Part shown: piece by piece, positions 50,575 through 60,389 of the stretch
Numbering within the stretch: position 1 is the first letter of the stretch
How the letters are laid out: each line of letters opens with the position of its first letter
NCBI RefSeq assembly: GCF_020567705.1
Contig: NZ_JAJDJU010000015.1
Location: 1-64,000, forward strand
Reading direction: 5' to 3'
DNA length: 64,000 nt
Source: Acidocella sp. KAb 2-4
GTDB taxonomy: Bacteria; Pseudomonadota; Alphaproteobacteria; Acetobacterales; Acetobacteraceae
Made by a program: the position numbers and the translations under genes
Notes under the pieces: model-generated
Databases searched by the model: none
What the model saw: the letters and a program-made list of their open reading frames with translations, nothing else
Told to the model about the DNA's origin: nothing

Positions 50575-51887
50575 GCCTTCTCTTCGCGCAGTTTGGCCCA
50601 ATACGCCAATCGCTTGATAATCTCACGCTCGAAGCCGCGCTCCACCGGGCGGTAGAAATCCGGGCGGCCCATGCCCTCGGGGAAGTAATTGGCGCCGGAG
50701 AAGCCTTCATCGGTGTCGTGGTCGTATTCGTAGCCCTCGCCATAGCCGAGGGTTTTCATCAGCTTGGTGGGGGCGTTGAGGATGTTCATGGGCGGCATCA
50801 GCGAGCCGGTCTCGCGCGCCGCGCGGTTGGCCGCGCCCAGCGCCTTGTAGGCGGCGTTGGATTTGGGGGCGGTGGCGAGATACAGCACCGCCTGGGCGAT
50901 GCACACCTCGCCCTCGGGCGAGCCGAGGCGCTCATAGGCCTCCCACGCCGCCAGGGCCTGGGGCAGGGCCTGCGGGTCGGCGAGGCCGATATCCTCGGCG
51001 GCGAAGCGGGTGACGCGCCGGGCGATGTAGCGCGGGTCCTCGCCGCCCGCGAGCATGCGCGCCAGCCAATAGAGCGCGGCGTCGGCATCCGAGCCGCGCA
51101 TCGATTTATGCAACGCCGAGATCAGGTTGTAATGCTCCTCGCGGTCGCGGTCATAGAGCGCGGCGCGGCGCGCGAGCAGGCGGGCGAGGTCGTCCTCGTT
51201 CAGCGCGGCATCGGGCGGCAGGGCGAAGAGCTGCTCGGCCATGTTGAGCAAAGCGCGGCCATCGCCATCGGCCATGGCGCGCAGCGTGGCGCGGGCGGCG
51301 GCGGTGAGCGGCAGGCGGCGGGCCATCTCGGCCTCGGCGCGGGTGAGCAGCTGCTCCATCGCGTCGTCATCCAGCCGGCGCAGCACGAAGACCTGGCAGC
51401 GCGAGAGCAGCGCGCCGTTGAGCGCGAAGGACGGATTCTCGGTGGTGGCGCCGACCAGCACGATGGTCCCGGCCTCGACCACCGGCAGGAAGGCGTCCTG
51501 CTGGGCGCGGTTGAAGCGGTGGATCTCATCGACGAATAGCAGCGTGACATGCCCGGCGCGTTGCAGCTTCTGCGCGTCCTCAAACACTTTCTTGAGGTCC
51601 GCGACGCCGGAGAACACCGCCGAGATCTGGCGGAATTGCAGCCCGGCCTGCGCGGCCAGCAGCCGGGCGATGGTGGTCTTGCCCACGCCGGGCGGGCCCC
51701 AGAGGATGAGCGAGGCCAGCGAATGGCGCGCGAGCATGCCAGTGAGGCTGCCCTCGGGCCCGAGCAGATGCTCCTGGCCGACGATATCGGCCAGTGCCTT
51801 GGGCCGCAGCCGCTCGGCCAGCGGCTGGGCGGCGCTGGGCGGCGGGGGCGCCGGCTCGGGCGAGGCAAACAGATCATCGACGGGCAT
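50571..51887 (-). CDS. rarA: Replication-associated recombination protein A (MgsA/WRNIP1)
   Basis: 438 residues. AAA+ ATPase with DIVGQEHLLGPEG, Walker A GPPGVGKT, Walker B LLFVDEIHRFNRAQQD, GATTENPSF and, in the C-terminal half, SALHKSMRGSDADAALYWLA (motif of the family). It acts at stalled forks. The start at 51887 follows a Pro-rich N-terminus. Coupled with rluC. Confidence 0.95.
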   Translation of the reverse strand: MPVDDLFASPEPAPPPPSAAQPLAERLRPKALADIVGQEHLLGPEGSLTGMLARHSLASLILWGPPGVGKTTIARLLAAQAGLQFRQISAVFSGVADLKKVFEDAQKLQRAGHVTLLFVDEIHRFNRAQQDAFLPVVEAGTIVLVGATTENPSFALNGALLSRCQVFVLRRLDDDAMEQLLTRAEAEMARRLPLTAAARATLRAMADGDGRALLNMAEQLFALPPDAALNEDDLARLLARRAALYDRDREEHYNLISALHKSMRGSDADAALYWLARMLAGGEDPRYIARRVTRFAAEDIGLADPQALPQALAAWEAYERLGSPEGEVCIAQAVLYLATAPKSNAAYKALGAANRAARETGSLMPPMNILNAPTKLMKTLGYGEGYEYDHDTDEGFSGANYFPEGMGRPDFYRPVERGFEREIIKRLAYWAKLREEKA

Positions 51888-52029
51888 CGCGCCCTTCTAC
51901 CCGCAACCCGGGCCCGCCGCCACTGGGGGATGAGACGATATGCAAATGCATCGCAGTTGCGTTGTGAGGCGCTTTCCGGCAAGGTTTTTTTCTGTAGAAT
52001 GAGAACATACACATGCGGGGTGATCTGAA

Positions 52030-52917
52030 GTGAGCGATCTGATGACCGACCGGGCGCTTCTGGAAGTGGAAGCCATCCCGTTTTGGACCGGGCCGATCAA
52101 GATTTGGCCGCTGGAGGGCGGCACCACCAACCGCAATTACGGCGTGTTGCAGGCCGATGGCCAGCGCTTCGCCGTGCGGCTGGGGGAGGACAAACCCGAG
52201 CATGGGGTGATGCGCTTCAACGAGCAGGCAGCGGCGCGGGCTGCGGCGCGGGCTGGGATTTCACCCAAGATCTATTACACGGCGCCGGGGGTGATGGTGA
52301 GCCGGCTGCTGCCGGGGCGCAGCCTGAGCGCCGACGAGATGCACCGGCCCGAAAACCTGTTGCGCGTGGCCGCCTTGCTGCGCCGCTGCCACACCAGCAT
52401 GGCGGCGTTTTTGCAGGGGCCGCTGCTGGCCTTCTGGGTGTTCCACATCAACCGCTCGTACATCGCCGGGCTGCACAAGATGGGCTCGCGCATCGCCGCG
52501 CGGCTTGACGCGCTGAACGAGACCAATGAGATGCTGGAGCGCCGCGCCGGCAAGGTGGATATCGTGTTCTGCCACAACGACCTGCTGGCCGGAAACGTGT
52601 TCGACGATGGCGCCCGGCTGTGGCTGCTGGACTGGGATTATGCCGGGTTCAACGCGCCGCTGTTCGATCTTGCCAATCTCTCCTCCAATAACGGCTTCAT
52701 GCCGGGCGAGGATGAGGCGCTGCTCAACGCCTATTTTGGCCGGGCGGTGGAGCGGGGCGAATATGACTCGTTTGCCGCCTTCAAATGCGCCTCGCTGCTG
52801 CGCGAGGCGCTGTGGAACGCGACGTCGGAATTATCCTCCGGCCTGCCGGTGGATTATGCGCATGCCACGGATGAGTATCTCACCCGGCTGGAGATGGCGC
52901 TGACAACGCTGAATTGA
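52030..52917 (+). CDS. Choline/ethanolamine kinase-like phosphotransferase
   Basis: 295 residues. LEGGTTNRNYGVL near 31-43 (nucleotide loop), FCHNDLLAGNVFDDG (catalytic loop, Brenner-type motif HNDxxxxN) and WLLDWDYAGFNAPLFDLAN (metal-binding DWD) define the aminoglycoside/choline kinase fold. Substrate unknown. The start is GTG 52030; ATG 52042 is a close alternative. Confidence 0.88.
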   Translation: MSDLMTDRALLEVEAIPFWTGPIKIWPLEGGTTNRNYGVLQADGQRFAVRLGEDKPEHGVMRFNEQAAARAAARAGISPKIYYTAPGVMVSRLLPGRSLSADEMHRPENLLRVAALLRRCHTSMAAFLQGPLLAFWVFHINRSYIAGLHKMGSRIAARLDALNETNEMLERRAGKVDIVFCHNDLLAGNVFDDGARLWLLDWDYAGFNAPLFDLANLSSNNGFMPGEDEALLNAYFGRAVERGEYDSFAAFKCASLLREALWNATSELSSGLPVDYAHATDEYLTRLEMALTTLN

Positions 52918-52939
52918 CCCCCCGGCCCGGCGCCCCCAT

Positions 52940-53182
52940 ATGAGTGATATGAAAAAAGATGAAGGTCCGGTGATCGACATGACGCCGGAAGGCGAGTTCG
53001 TTGACCAGCCGAAAACGGGGTTTGGCGTCTTCCTGATCCGGTTGGCGATTTTTGGCCTCGCCGTGGGGGCGGTGGCGCTGATGTTCTGGACCATGCTGCT
53101 GGCGCTGCCCATTTTGTTCGTGCTCGGCATCATCGGCTATTTCGCGATCAAGACGCGCCCACCCGGCCAGCGCCCGTTTTAA
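52940..53182 (+). CDS. Small membrane protein of unknown function
   Basis: 80 residues. An acidic soluble lead (about 1-28) is followed by one long or two close membrane segments (about 30-70) and a basic C-terminus (KTRPPGQRPF). It begins 22 nt after the phosphotransferase gene. No family recognised. The ATG was chosen because the frame has no earlier start. Confidence 0.65.
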   Translation: MSDMKKDEGPVIDMTPEGEFVDQPKTGFGVFLIRLAIFGLAVGAVALMFWTMLLALPILFVLGIIGYFAIKTRPPGQRPF

Positions 53183-53190
53183 CCGGCTAA

Positions 53191-53221
53191 AACAAAACCG
53201 CCCGGCTTTGGGGGCGGGCGG
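53191..53221 (-). terminator. Intrinsic terminator of the Hint-protein gene
   Basis: CCGCCCG (53198-53204) and CGGGCGG (53215-53221) form a GC stem; on the minus strand it is followed by TTTTGTTTT. It ends the gene whose stop is at 53246 and may also affect the upstream plus-strand gene. Confidence 0.8.
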
Positions 53222-53245
53222 CGTTGGTTGCGGTGGTTGCCGGGT

Positions 53246-54181
53246 TCAGGCCGCGGCGGCGGAGCTGGCGCTGAACAACGCCTTAGCCCGTTCCGTAAGG
53301 CGCGCGCGGGTCTCGGCGGGTAGCTGGCGGGCGGATTTGGCGCGCGGATACTCCATCTCGACGACCGGGGCGGCCGCTTCGGCGCGCTCTGCCCAGTTGT
53401 CGAAGTTCATGCGTTCCACATTATCCACGAAGGTCTCGGCCGGGGTGTTTTCGGCGAAGATCAGCGCGTGGCTGGCCAGCTCGATATGGTAATAGGTGAA
53501 GATGGACGGAACCTCGGTTTCGCGCAGGATCGACACGCCATTCACCAGCGCCCCGGCCTGCACCAGCACGCCATCGACGAACAGCGCGTGGTCGGGCGAA
53601 ACCAGCAGGTCGCGCGCGGGCACACCGTCGGCCAGGGCATTGGCCTTGACACGGATCGGGTAGACGCGCAGCGGGTCGGCGAACAGCGCCACCTTGGTCT
53701 GGCGGCCAAGCCACAGCACCGGGGCGCTGCCGCCATCGGCCAGGGTGACCAGATCTCCGGCCTTCAGCGTTTCTACCGCGACCTCGCCGGAGGGGGTGGA
53801 GATCAGCGTGCCAGGCATGAAGCAGATGGTGAGCGTGCCGGTGGATGAGGTGTTGATGGAGTGGCCGCCGGGGGACGGAGGGCCGCCATTGCTGAGCACA
53901 TAATATGTCGTGCCGACCTCGATGACGTAGTAGCTGTCGGGACCCGAGGTAAAATCCCCGATATATGCAACATTGCCTGAGGCGCCAGAGACGGCGCCGG
54001 TTGCGGTGAGACCCGAGACGTCGCTGGTGCTGGGCGTCAGAGTGACGGTCCCGTTGCTGTCGGTCAGCGTCTCGTTGCTGTTGCGGCCAGTGCCGACTGG
54101 CCCGCCGACGGTGATTTTGCCCGTGTTGGGATCATAAGTGGCATTGTAGGTGTGACTGAACGTAATCGATGCTGATGCCAT
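53246..54181 (-). CDS. Hint-domain (Hedgehog/intein-like) protein
   Basis: 311 residues. The first 115 are Ser/Thr/Gly-rich with DSNGTVTL, like repetitive surface proteins. A Hint_2 domain follows from CFMPGTLISTPSGE (about 118-131), with VSPDHALFVDGVLVQAGALVNG and FTYYHIELASHALIFAENTP in the second half (each split). The catalytic-type Cys and the HAL block are kept. Such proteins are common in Acetobacteraceae and may autoprocess. No signal peptide or intein-host gene is seen. Confidence 0.85.
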   Translation of the reverse strand: MASASITFSHTYNATYDPNTGKITVGGPVGTGRNSNETLTDSNGTVTLTPSTSDVSGLTATGAVSGASGNVAYIGDFTSGPDSYYVIEVGTTYYVLSNGGPPSPGGHSINTSSTGTLTICFMPGTLISTPSGEVAVETLKAGDLVTLADGGSAPVLWLGRQTKVALFADPLRVYPIRVKANALADGVPARDLLVSPDHALFVDGVLVQAGALVNGVSILRETEVPSIFTYYHIELASHALIFAENTPAETFVDNVERMNFDNWAERAEAAAPVVEMEYPRAKSARQLPAETRARLTERAKALFSASSAAAA

Positions 54182-54523
54182 TTCCGCTCATCCATTCCGC
54201 AACAGAATTGTATCTATATCGAAATTGTCGCCGCGGTTGGTGTGCCGTAAATCTTTACCACCCGAGCGTCCATTAACGCGCGCTTACTAATTTCGAGTTT
54301 TACGGTGTGTTTAAAAAAAGCGATAGCGAATCAGAAACGAATCCAGGAGTCGGAAAGGTAAACTTTTTGTGATTTATCAACTGTTTGTGAGTATTTTAAT
54401 GAGAGTTGTTTGCAAAATTCTGGCGCGTATTTGCTATGAAAATCTCGAATTCAACTTTTTGTGACCGTTAATGAGATGGCGGTCATGGCCTGCGTTTCTG
54501 AATTTTAACGGATCATTCCGGGC
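54182..54523. other. AT-rich intergenic region (342 bp)
   Basis: No coding frame of interest. The DNA is markedly AT-rich with T-runs, unlike its surroundings. It should hold the Hint-gene promoter (on the minus strand) and lies downstream of the transglutaminase gene. No clear terminator was seen. Confidence 0.5.
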
Positions 54524-55393
54524 TCAGGTCAGTACGGGCTCGAGATCGACATTCACCCGCAGAAAATGCCGCCCGCCGCCCAGGATGATGCCGCGCAGGG
54601 GGGAAACATCGTTGAAATCGCGCCCCCAGGCGAGGGTGACATGTTCATCCGCCACCACCAGGTTGTTCGTGGGGTCGAAATCGACCCAGCCAACCGCCTC
54701 GCCCAGCCACGCCGAAACCCAGGCGTGGGACTGGTCGGCGCCGCGCCGTTTTTCCTGCCCTGGCGGCGGCGAGGTGCGCAGATAGCCCGAGACATAGCGC
54801 CCCGGCAGGCCGAGCGCGCGCAGGCAGGCGAGCATGAGATGCGCGTAATCCTGGCACACCCCGGCACGGGTGGTGAGCACATGCGCGGCGGTTGTGCAGT
54901 TATTGGTCACGCCGGGGCGGTAGCTCATCTCGTTGAAGATGCGCTGGTTCAGCTCCAGCAGCGCGGCGAGCACCGGGCGCCCGGGCAGGAAGGAAACGGC
55001 GGCGTAATCGGCGAGTTCGCCATTTGGCTTGGCCAGCGGGCTGGGCAGGCAGAACTCGGCCACATCGGGGTCGGTGATGCCGCGCGCGGCGACGGCCTCC
55101 CAGCGCGGGGTGGCCTCGGGCGCGGGCGGGGCGGGCTGGGCGACCTCCACCGTGGCGCTGAGGGCGACGCGGAATTCCTTGTGCGCGCCGGTGAGCGAGA
55201 CGGTGGTGGTGGGGTTGCCGAAATGGTCGGTCTCGTCGCGCCGGTTGTCAGGGGCGGGCGAGATCGCCAGCGCCGCCTCGCGCACCACCTGGCCGGGCCG
55301 GGCGCGGGGCAGCAGGTGCAGGAAATGCGTGCCGAGAACAACCGGTTCGGCGTAGTCGTAGGCGGTGGCGTGGTGCAGGCGGTAGAGGGTCAC
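54524..55393 (-). CDS. Bacterial transglutaminase-like protease-fold protein
   Basis: 289 residues from the GTG start. An N-terminal Bact_transglu_N region (LYRLHHATAYDYAEPV) leads to a transglutaminase core with Cys180 (RAGVCQDYAHL), His223 (QSHAWVSAW) and Asp240 (VDFDPTNN), a full triad. The GTG at 55393 overlaps the stop of the ATP-grasp/alpha-E gene, so they are coupled. Members of this set are linked to peptide-ligation systems, but the function is not known. Confidence 0.9.
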   Translation of the reverse strand: MTLYRLHHATAYDYAEPVVLGTHFLHLLPRARPGQVVREAALAISPAPDNRRDETDHFGNPTTTVSLTGAHKEFRVALSATVEVAQPAPPAPEATPRWEAVAARGITDPDVAEFCLPSPLAKPNGELADYAAVSFLPGRPVLAALLELNQRIFNEMSYRPGVTNNCTTAAHVLTTRAGVCQDYAHLMLACLRALGLPGRYVSGYLRTSPPPGQEKRRGADQSHAWVSAWLGEAVGWVDFDPTNNLVVADEHVTLAWGRDFNDVSPLRGIILGGGRHFLRVNVDLEPVLT

Positions 55394-57603
55394 TGCGCGG
55401 CTTCCAGGATCTCTTCGTCCTCCAGCGTATGTGCCTCGGGCAGCAGGGTGAAGAAGCGCCGCTGCACGCGGTCGGAAAGCTGGCGGAGCTTTGCCCCGGC
55501 CTGGGTCAGCGGGGCGCGCAGCCCGGCGGCGGTGCCGGCGAGGTTGGCGATGTCCTGCTGCAACTGGCGGGCGGATTCGGCGTCGTCCTCGGCGCCGAGG
55601 CGCGTGAGGCAGCCGCGCAGCGCGGCGCATTGATAGGCGAAGGCGCGCGGGTTGGAGATATCGGCCAGCAGCATGGCCAGCACCGGGCCGGGGGCGAGGA
55701 TGCCGGCATGGCGCAGATCATAGCTGAGCACCGAATCGGCCAGTTCGATGGCCAGCCCGAGGCCCGGCTCCAGCCGCTCGGGCGGGGCGTCGAGCAGGAT
55801 GGCGAGCGATTCCGCCATGGTCTCGGCGCGCTCCAGCCGGCGGCCCATCTCCAGGAACAGCCAGCCGCCATCGCGCGACATGTTTTCGGCGGCGATGCCG
55901 GCGAAGGTGGCGCAGAAGGCGAGCATGGTCGGCAGCGCGCTTTCCTGGTGCGGCTGGGCCTCGGCGGCGTGGTTGAGGGCGAAGCGCACCGTCGCCAGCA
56001 TCGAGGGAGAGAGCCGCTCGGAGGAGGCATTGACCAACCGCCCGACCTCGCGCAGCAGCCCCGCGAGGGGCCGCCGCCGGGCCAGGGTCTGGCGCAATAG
56101 CCGGCCGGAGATGGCGCCGCCCGCGAGCTCCGCCGGGAGCAGCCCGGCCTGCGCCAGGCAGCGCGAGAGCAGCGCGCACTCGGCGATATCGCGCGGCAGC
56201 GAGGTGCCGGATTCGAGCCGGGGCAGCGCCAGCATCAGCAGGCGGCAGGCGGCCTCCAGCCGCTCCACCGAGCGGCCGAGCCAGAACAGATTATCGGCCA
56301 GGCGCGAGGGCAGATGCGCCGCGGCGAGGAATGTGACGCGCGCGGGCGGTTCGGCCGGAAGCGGGCCCGCGGTGTAGAGGTCTTCCTCCTCGTCCAGCAC
56401 CCAGACATCCTTGAGCCCGAGGGCGGGCGCGCTCTCGCCGGCGGCGGTCATCGGCAGGCCGAGCCCGCCGGGCAGCACGATCCAGGTGGTGCCGTCATTC
56501 CAGGCGAACAGGCGCAGGCAGAGCGGGGCAGCGGTGTAACCTTGCCCGGTGCAGAACGGCGCCTTGGAGGCTTCGGCGGCGGTGGCCTCGGCGGCGCGGG
56601 GCAGTAGCGGCGCCTCGCCCAGCAGGATGGGGCAAAGTTGGTCGATATAGGGGCGCAGGCTGGCGGCCTCGACCAGGGCCGTGCCGGGGGCGTTGAGCAG
56701 GCTGAGCACCCCCGCGCGCACCGCGCCGAACGCGCCGGGAATGCCAAGGCCGGGGCGTCCGCCTTGTTCCAGTGGGTCGAGGTCGATGCCCGAGATGCCG
56801 CGGATGAGCGTGGCGACATGCAGCAGCCCGCTCAGCGTTTTCATGTGCAGGGCGCCGTTGCGGGCCGCGAGGTCGCCGGGCTCGATCAGCAGCAGGCCGA
56901 GGGCGCGGGCGAGCAGGGCTTCGTCCACCATGTCCTGCTCGGCGCCGCCATTGGCTCCGGCCGAGAGCACCGCCACCAGCCCGCCCTCGGCGCCGCGGTG
57001 CAGATGGTCGACCAGCATCTCGCGCGCTGGGCGTAGCGAGCGCAGCCCGCCAGCGCGGAACAGCTCGGGCAGGGTGCTGGCGGCGAGGCGGCGCAGGCTG
57101 AGCGCGTGGCCCAGGCCGGGGATCACCCCGGTATGGTCACGCAACAGGTGGAATTGCCCGTTTGGCCCGCGGATCAGGTCGGCGGCGTAAAAGCTCAGCC
57201 TTGGGCCGGGCAGGGGGCCGCCCGTGTGCATGGCGCGCAGAAAATGCGGCTCGCCCAGCACCAGGGCCGGGGGCAGATGGCCCTGGCGCAGCAGGGTTTG
57301 CGGCCCGTAAAGGTCTTCGAGCGCGGTGCTGAGCATGCGCGCGCGCTGGCCGACCGCGGCCTCCAGCGCCGCGAATTCGCGCGCGGTGAGCACCGAGGGC
57401 AGCGGGTCGTACATTGATTTCGGCGTGGTGCCGAAGGGCGCGGCCAGCCCCATTTGCCGGTTTAGCGCGGCGGCGCGCCGCTCCAGCTCCGCCGGCCCGA
57501 TCTCGCGCACCGCCGTCATCACCGGCCCCCAGGGGGTGCGGATGCGGCCATGGCGATCAATCAACTCATCGCAGGCGGATAATCCTTCCGGCAGTCCTTG
57601 CAT
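55390..57603 (-). CDS. Fused circularly permuted ATP-grasp (degenerate) and alpha-E protein
   Basis: 737 residues. Residues 35-450 correspond to the circularly permuted type-2 ATP-grasp. Where the split homologue at 57904 has EDNARTPSGVSY, this protein has RDHTGVIPGLGH (155-166), losing the acidic pair, and no KPVGE-like ATP-lysine motif is seen. From about 455 an alpha-E (DUF403) domain follows (LADNLFWLGRSVERLEAACR). It looks like an inactive or changed ligase with a helical partner. Coupled to the transglutaminase gene. Confidence 0.85.
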   Translation of the reverse strand: MQGLPEGLSACDELIDRHGRIRTPWGPVMTAVREIGPAELERRAAALNRQMGLAAPFGTTPKSMYDPLPSVLTAREFAALEAAVGQRARMLSTALEDLYGPQTLLRQGHLPPALVLGEPHFLRAMHTGGPLPGPRLSFYAADLIRGPNGQFHLLRDHTGVIPGLGHALSLRRLAASTLPELFRAGGLRSLRPAREMLVDHLHRGAEGGLVAVLSAGANGGAEQDMVDEALLARALGLLLIEPGDLAARNGALHMKTLSGLLHVATLIRGISGIDLDPLEQGGRPGLGIPGAFGAVRAGVLSLLNAPGTALVEAASLRPYIDQLCPILLGEAPLLPRAAEATAAEASKAPFCTGQGYTAAPLCLRLFAWNDGTTWIVLPGGLGLPMTAAGESAPALGLKDVWVLDEEEDLYTAGPLPAEPPARVTFLAAAHLPSRLADNLFWLGRSVERLEAACRLLMLALPRLESGTSLPRDIAECALLSRCLAQAGLLPAELAGGAISGRLLRQTLARRRPLAGLLREVGRLVNASSERLSPSMLATVRFALNHAAEAQPHQESALPTMLAFCATFAGIAAENMSRDGGWLFLEMGRRLERAETMAESLAILLDAPPERLEPGLGLAIELADSVLSYDLRHAGILAPGPVLAMLLADISNPRAFAYQCAALRGCLTRLGAEDDAESARQLQQDIANLAGTAAGLRAPLTQAGAKLRQLSDRVQRRFFTLLPEAHTLEDEEILEAAQ

Positions 57604-57903
57604 TTTTTCGGCTTAACAGACTGTCACGCGGGTGCCTACCACGAAAACTTCACGCTGCGGGGGTGGGGTGGTCCGGCATTTGCATGGTTTTGGGCATGAT
57701 CAGGGAAGGGGCTTGCGGGGGCACGGGTTTTGGAGGCAGCTTGAAGCGGCGAATGACGGATAGGCGCCACATCATGGTTAAAGCGCGATGAAAATATCGG
57801 CGTTGCATCCGCTTATGGCGCGGATTTCGGCAAATCATGGCCTTGGCGAGGCCCGCCGCGCGCCGGCCCCTGATCATCGGTTTTGTTTCCTGGAGGCGCT
57901 GGC
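57604..57903. other. Divergent promoter region of the two ATP-grasp modules (300 bp)
   Basis: No gene. It must hold promoters for both modules. A TGGAGG ribosome site ends about 9 nt before the GTG at 57904. No shared operator was identified. Confidence 0.6.
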
Positions 57904-59379
57904 GTGAACGATATTTTCCGTAAGCTTTGGCCTGACTATGAGTCCGGGCGGTATTTTTGCGAATTGACCTCTGCGCGCCCCGAGGCCGGGCCGGTCCCGC
58001 GGCTGCTGGCCGAGCGGCTGGAGCGGATCGGGCTGGACGCGCTGCGCGCCCGGGCATCGGCGGCGGAGACGGATCTGATCGATCTCGGCGTCACCTTCAC
58101 CGTTTATTCCGACGCCACGGCGATCGACCGCATCTTGCCGTTCGACTGCATTCCGCGCGTCATCACCGCGCGCGAATGGGATTTGCTGGAGCGCGCCTGC
58201 AAGCAGCGCGTGGCGGCGCTGAACGCCTTCCTGGGCGACATCTACGGCGCCGGGAAGGTGGTGAAGGACGGCGTGATTCCCGGCGAGCTGGTCTATGGCA
58301 ATGCCAATTACCGGCCTGAGATGCGGGATTTCCCGGTGCCGCACGGCACTTATGTGCATGTCTGCGGCATCGACATCATCCGCGACGAGCACGGCGAGTT
58401 CCGCGTTTTGGAGGATAATGCGCGCACGCCCTCGGGTGTCTCCTACGTGATCGAGAACCGTCATCTGATGCTGCGCACTTTTCCCGATCTGATGGCCGGG
58501 ATCAGGCTAAAGCCGGTGGATGATTACGGGCGGCGGCTGCGCGCGGCGATGAGCGAGGTGGCGCCGGGCGCGCAGGATGACCCCAATGTCGTGCTGCTCA
58601 GCCCCGGCATCTACAACTCCGCCTATTTCGAGCATGTGTTCCTGGCGCGCGAGATGGGCGTGCCGCTGGTGGTGGGCGCCGATCTCGTGGTGGAGGATGA
58701 GCGCGTCTATATGCGCACCACCGCCGGGCTGCGGCGCGTGCACACGATTTACCGCCGGCTGAACGACGATTTTCTCGACCCGTTGGTGTTCCGCCCGGAT
58801 TCGATGCTCGGCGTGCCCGGTCTGATCGGCGCCTGGAAGGCGGGGCATGTGGCGATCGCCAACGCGGTGGGCACCGGGGTGGCCGATGACAAGGCGGTGT
58901 ATGCCTACATGCCGCGCATCATCAAATATTATCTCGGCGAGGAGCCACTGATCCGCAATGTCGATACCCATATTTGCCGCGAGGCGGAGGGGCTGCGCTA
59001 CACGCTCGACAATCTCGACAAGCTGGTGACCAAGCCGGTGGGCGAGTCGGGCGGTTATGGCATCACCATCGGGCCGCGCGCCAGCAAGGAGGAGCTGGAG
59101 GCGTCGCGCGCCGCCATCCTCGCCAACCCGGATAACTGGATCAGCCAGCCGGTGATCGGGCTTTCGGTGGCGCCGACGCTGGCGGAGGAGGGCATCGGCC
59201 CGCGCCATCTCGACCTGCGCCCCTTCATCATCACCGGCAAGGAGAGCTGGGTGCTACCCGGCGGGCTGACCCGCGTGGCGATGAAGCGCGGCAGCCTGAT
59301 CGTCAATTCGTCACAGGGCGGCGGCTCCAAGGATACGTGGGTGCTGGCCGAGACATTCGCCCAAGGAGGTGCGGCATGA
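57904..59379 (+). CDS. Circularly permuted type-2 ATP-grasp protein
   Basis: 491 residues. Conserved motifs: FTVYSDATAIDRILPFD, the NANYRPEMRDFPVP region, EDNARTPSGVSYVIENR at 170-186, TKPVGESGGYG and ISQPVI..., ending LRPFIITGKESWVLPGGLTR and SSQGGGSKDTW (motifs given in part). It should be an ATP-dependent ligase, probably forming an amide or peptide bond. The GTG start at 57904 has a TGGAGG site. The alpha-E gene overlaps its stop. Confidence 0.9.
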   Translation: MNDIFRKLWPDYESGRYFCELTSARPEAGPVPRLLAERLERIGLDALRARASAAETDLIDLGVTFTVYSDATAIDRILPFDCIPRVITAREWDLLERACKQRVAALNAFLGDIYGAGKVVKDGVIPGELVYGNANYRPEMRDFPVPHGTYVHVCGIDIIRDEHGEFRVLEDNARTPSGVSYVIENRHLMLRTFPDLMAGIRLKPVDDYGRRLRAAMSEVAPGAQDDPNVVLLSPGIYNSAYFEHVFLAREMGVPLVVGADLVVEDERVYMRTTAGLRRVHTIYRRLNDDFLDPLVFRPDSMLGVPGLIGAWKAGHVAIANAVGTGVADDKAVYAYMPRIIKYYLGEEPLIRNVDTHICREAEGLRYTLDNLDKLVTKPVGESGGYGITIGPRASKEELEASRAAILANPDNWISQPVIGLSVAPTLAEEGIGPRHLDLRPFIITGKESWVLPGGLTRVAMKRGSLIVNSSQGGGSKDTWVLAETFAQGGAA

Positions 59380-60389
59380 GCCAGTTGCGTGACCCCGGAT
59401 TGCTGGCCCGTGACGCCGAGGGGGTGTTCTGGATGGCCCGCTACCTGGAGCGGGTGGAAAATCTCGCCCGGCTGATCGACGTGACGCAGAGTTTCGAGAG
59501 CCCCGGCGAGGAAACCGCCGCCTGGTGGGGGCTGATCCGCATCAACGCCGATGAGCAGAACTTCCTCGAACGCGGCTTTTCCGCCGATGCCGCGCATATC
59601 AAGCGCTTTTATCTGCTCGACCGGGGCAACAAGACCTCGATCCCCTCGTCGGTGGAGGATGCGCGCACCAATGCGCGCACGCTGCGCCCGCTGATGAGCA
59701 CTGAGATGTGGCGGCAGATCAACATGTTCCAGCGCTTCGTGGCGCGCATCACGCCCGAGGATCTGGAGGGCGACGCGCTCTCGCGCCTGTGCACGCGCAT
59801 CAAGGAAGGAGTGCAGGCGCATACCGGCATCACCCGCGGCACCATGTATCGCGACCAGGGCTGGTATTTCTATGAGCTCGGGCGGCTGATCGAGCGCGCC
59901 GACCAGACCACGCGCATGCTCGACATCAAATACACCGCGCTGCTGCCCAAGGGCGCGGAGGAAAAGCGCGTGGCGGAACTGACGCAGTGGAACGCGATCC
60001 TGCGCGCCGCCGCCGGGTATCATGCCTTCAAGCGGCTGGCGCGGGCCGCGTTTTCGCCCGAGGATGTGGTGCATTTCCTGCTGCGCGATCCGTCCAGCCC
60101 GCGCTCGGTGCTGCTTTGCGTGCGCCGGGCCGAGGCGCATCTCGACGATCTGCGCCGGTTTTACGGGCTGGCCGCCGCCAGCGAGGCGATCGAGCTGGCC
60201 GAGATCCTGCGTGAATTGCTGCTGGAAAAGCCGCTCAGCCATATTCTCGCCACCGGCTTGCACGAATATCTGGATCTCGTACAAATCCACTTGCAGAAAC
60301 TCGCCGCCGCCATCGGCCGCGCCTTCTTCCGGGACTGGCGACCCGGATTTGAGGCACCGGGGGAGGCGGCACTCCAGGAATCGGCTTGA
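59376..60389 (+). CDS. Alpha-E (DUF403) domain protein
   Basis: 337 residues, all helical. GVFWMARYLERVENLARLID near the start and QGWYFYELGRLIERADQTTR in the middle are the two conserved alpha-E blocks. Always found with this ATP-grasp family, its role is unknown; it may bind or present the substrate. The ATG at 59376 overlaps the ATP-grasp stop, and the next gene overlaps its own stop. Confidence 0.9.
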   Translation: MSQLRDPGLLARDAEGVFWMARYLERVENLARLIDVTQSFESPGEETAAWWGLIRINADEQNFLERGFSADAAHIKRFYLLDRGNKTSIPSSVEDARTNARTLRPLMSTEMWRQINMFQRFVARITPEDLEGDALSRLCTRIKEGVQAHTGITRGTMYRDQGWYFYELGRLIERADQTTRMLDIKYTALLPKGAEEKRVAELTQWNAILRAAAGYHAFKRLARAAFSPEDVVHFLLRDPSSPRSVLLCVRRAEAHLDDLRRFYGLAAASEAIELAEILRELLLEKPLSHILATGLHEYLDLVQIHLQKLAAAIGRAFFRDWRPGFEAPGEAALQESA

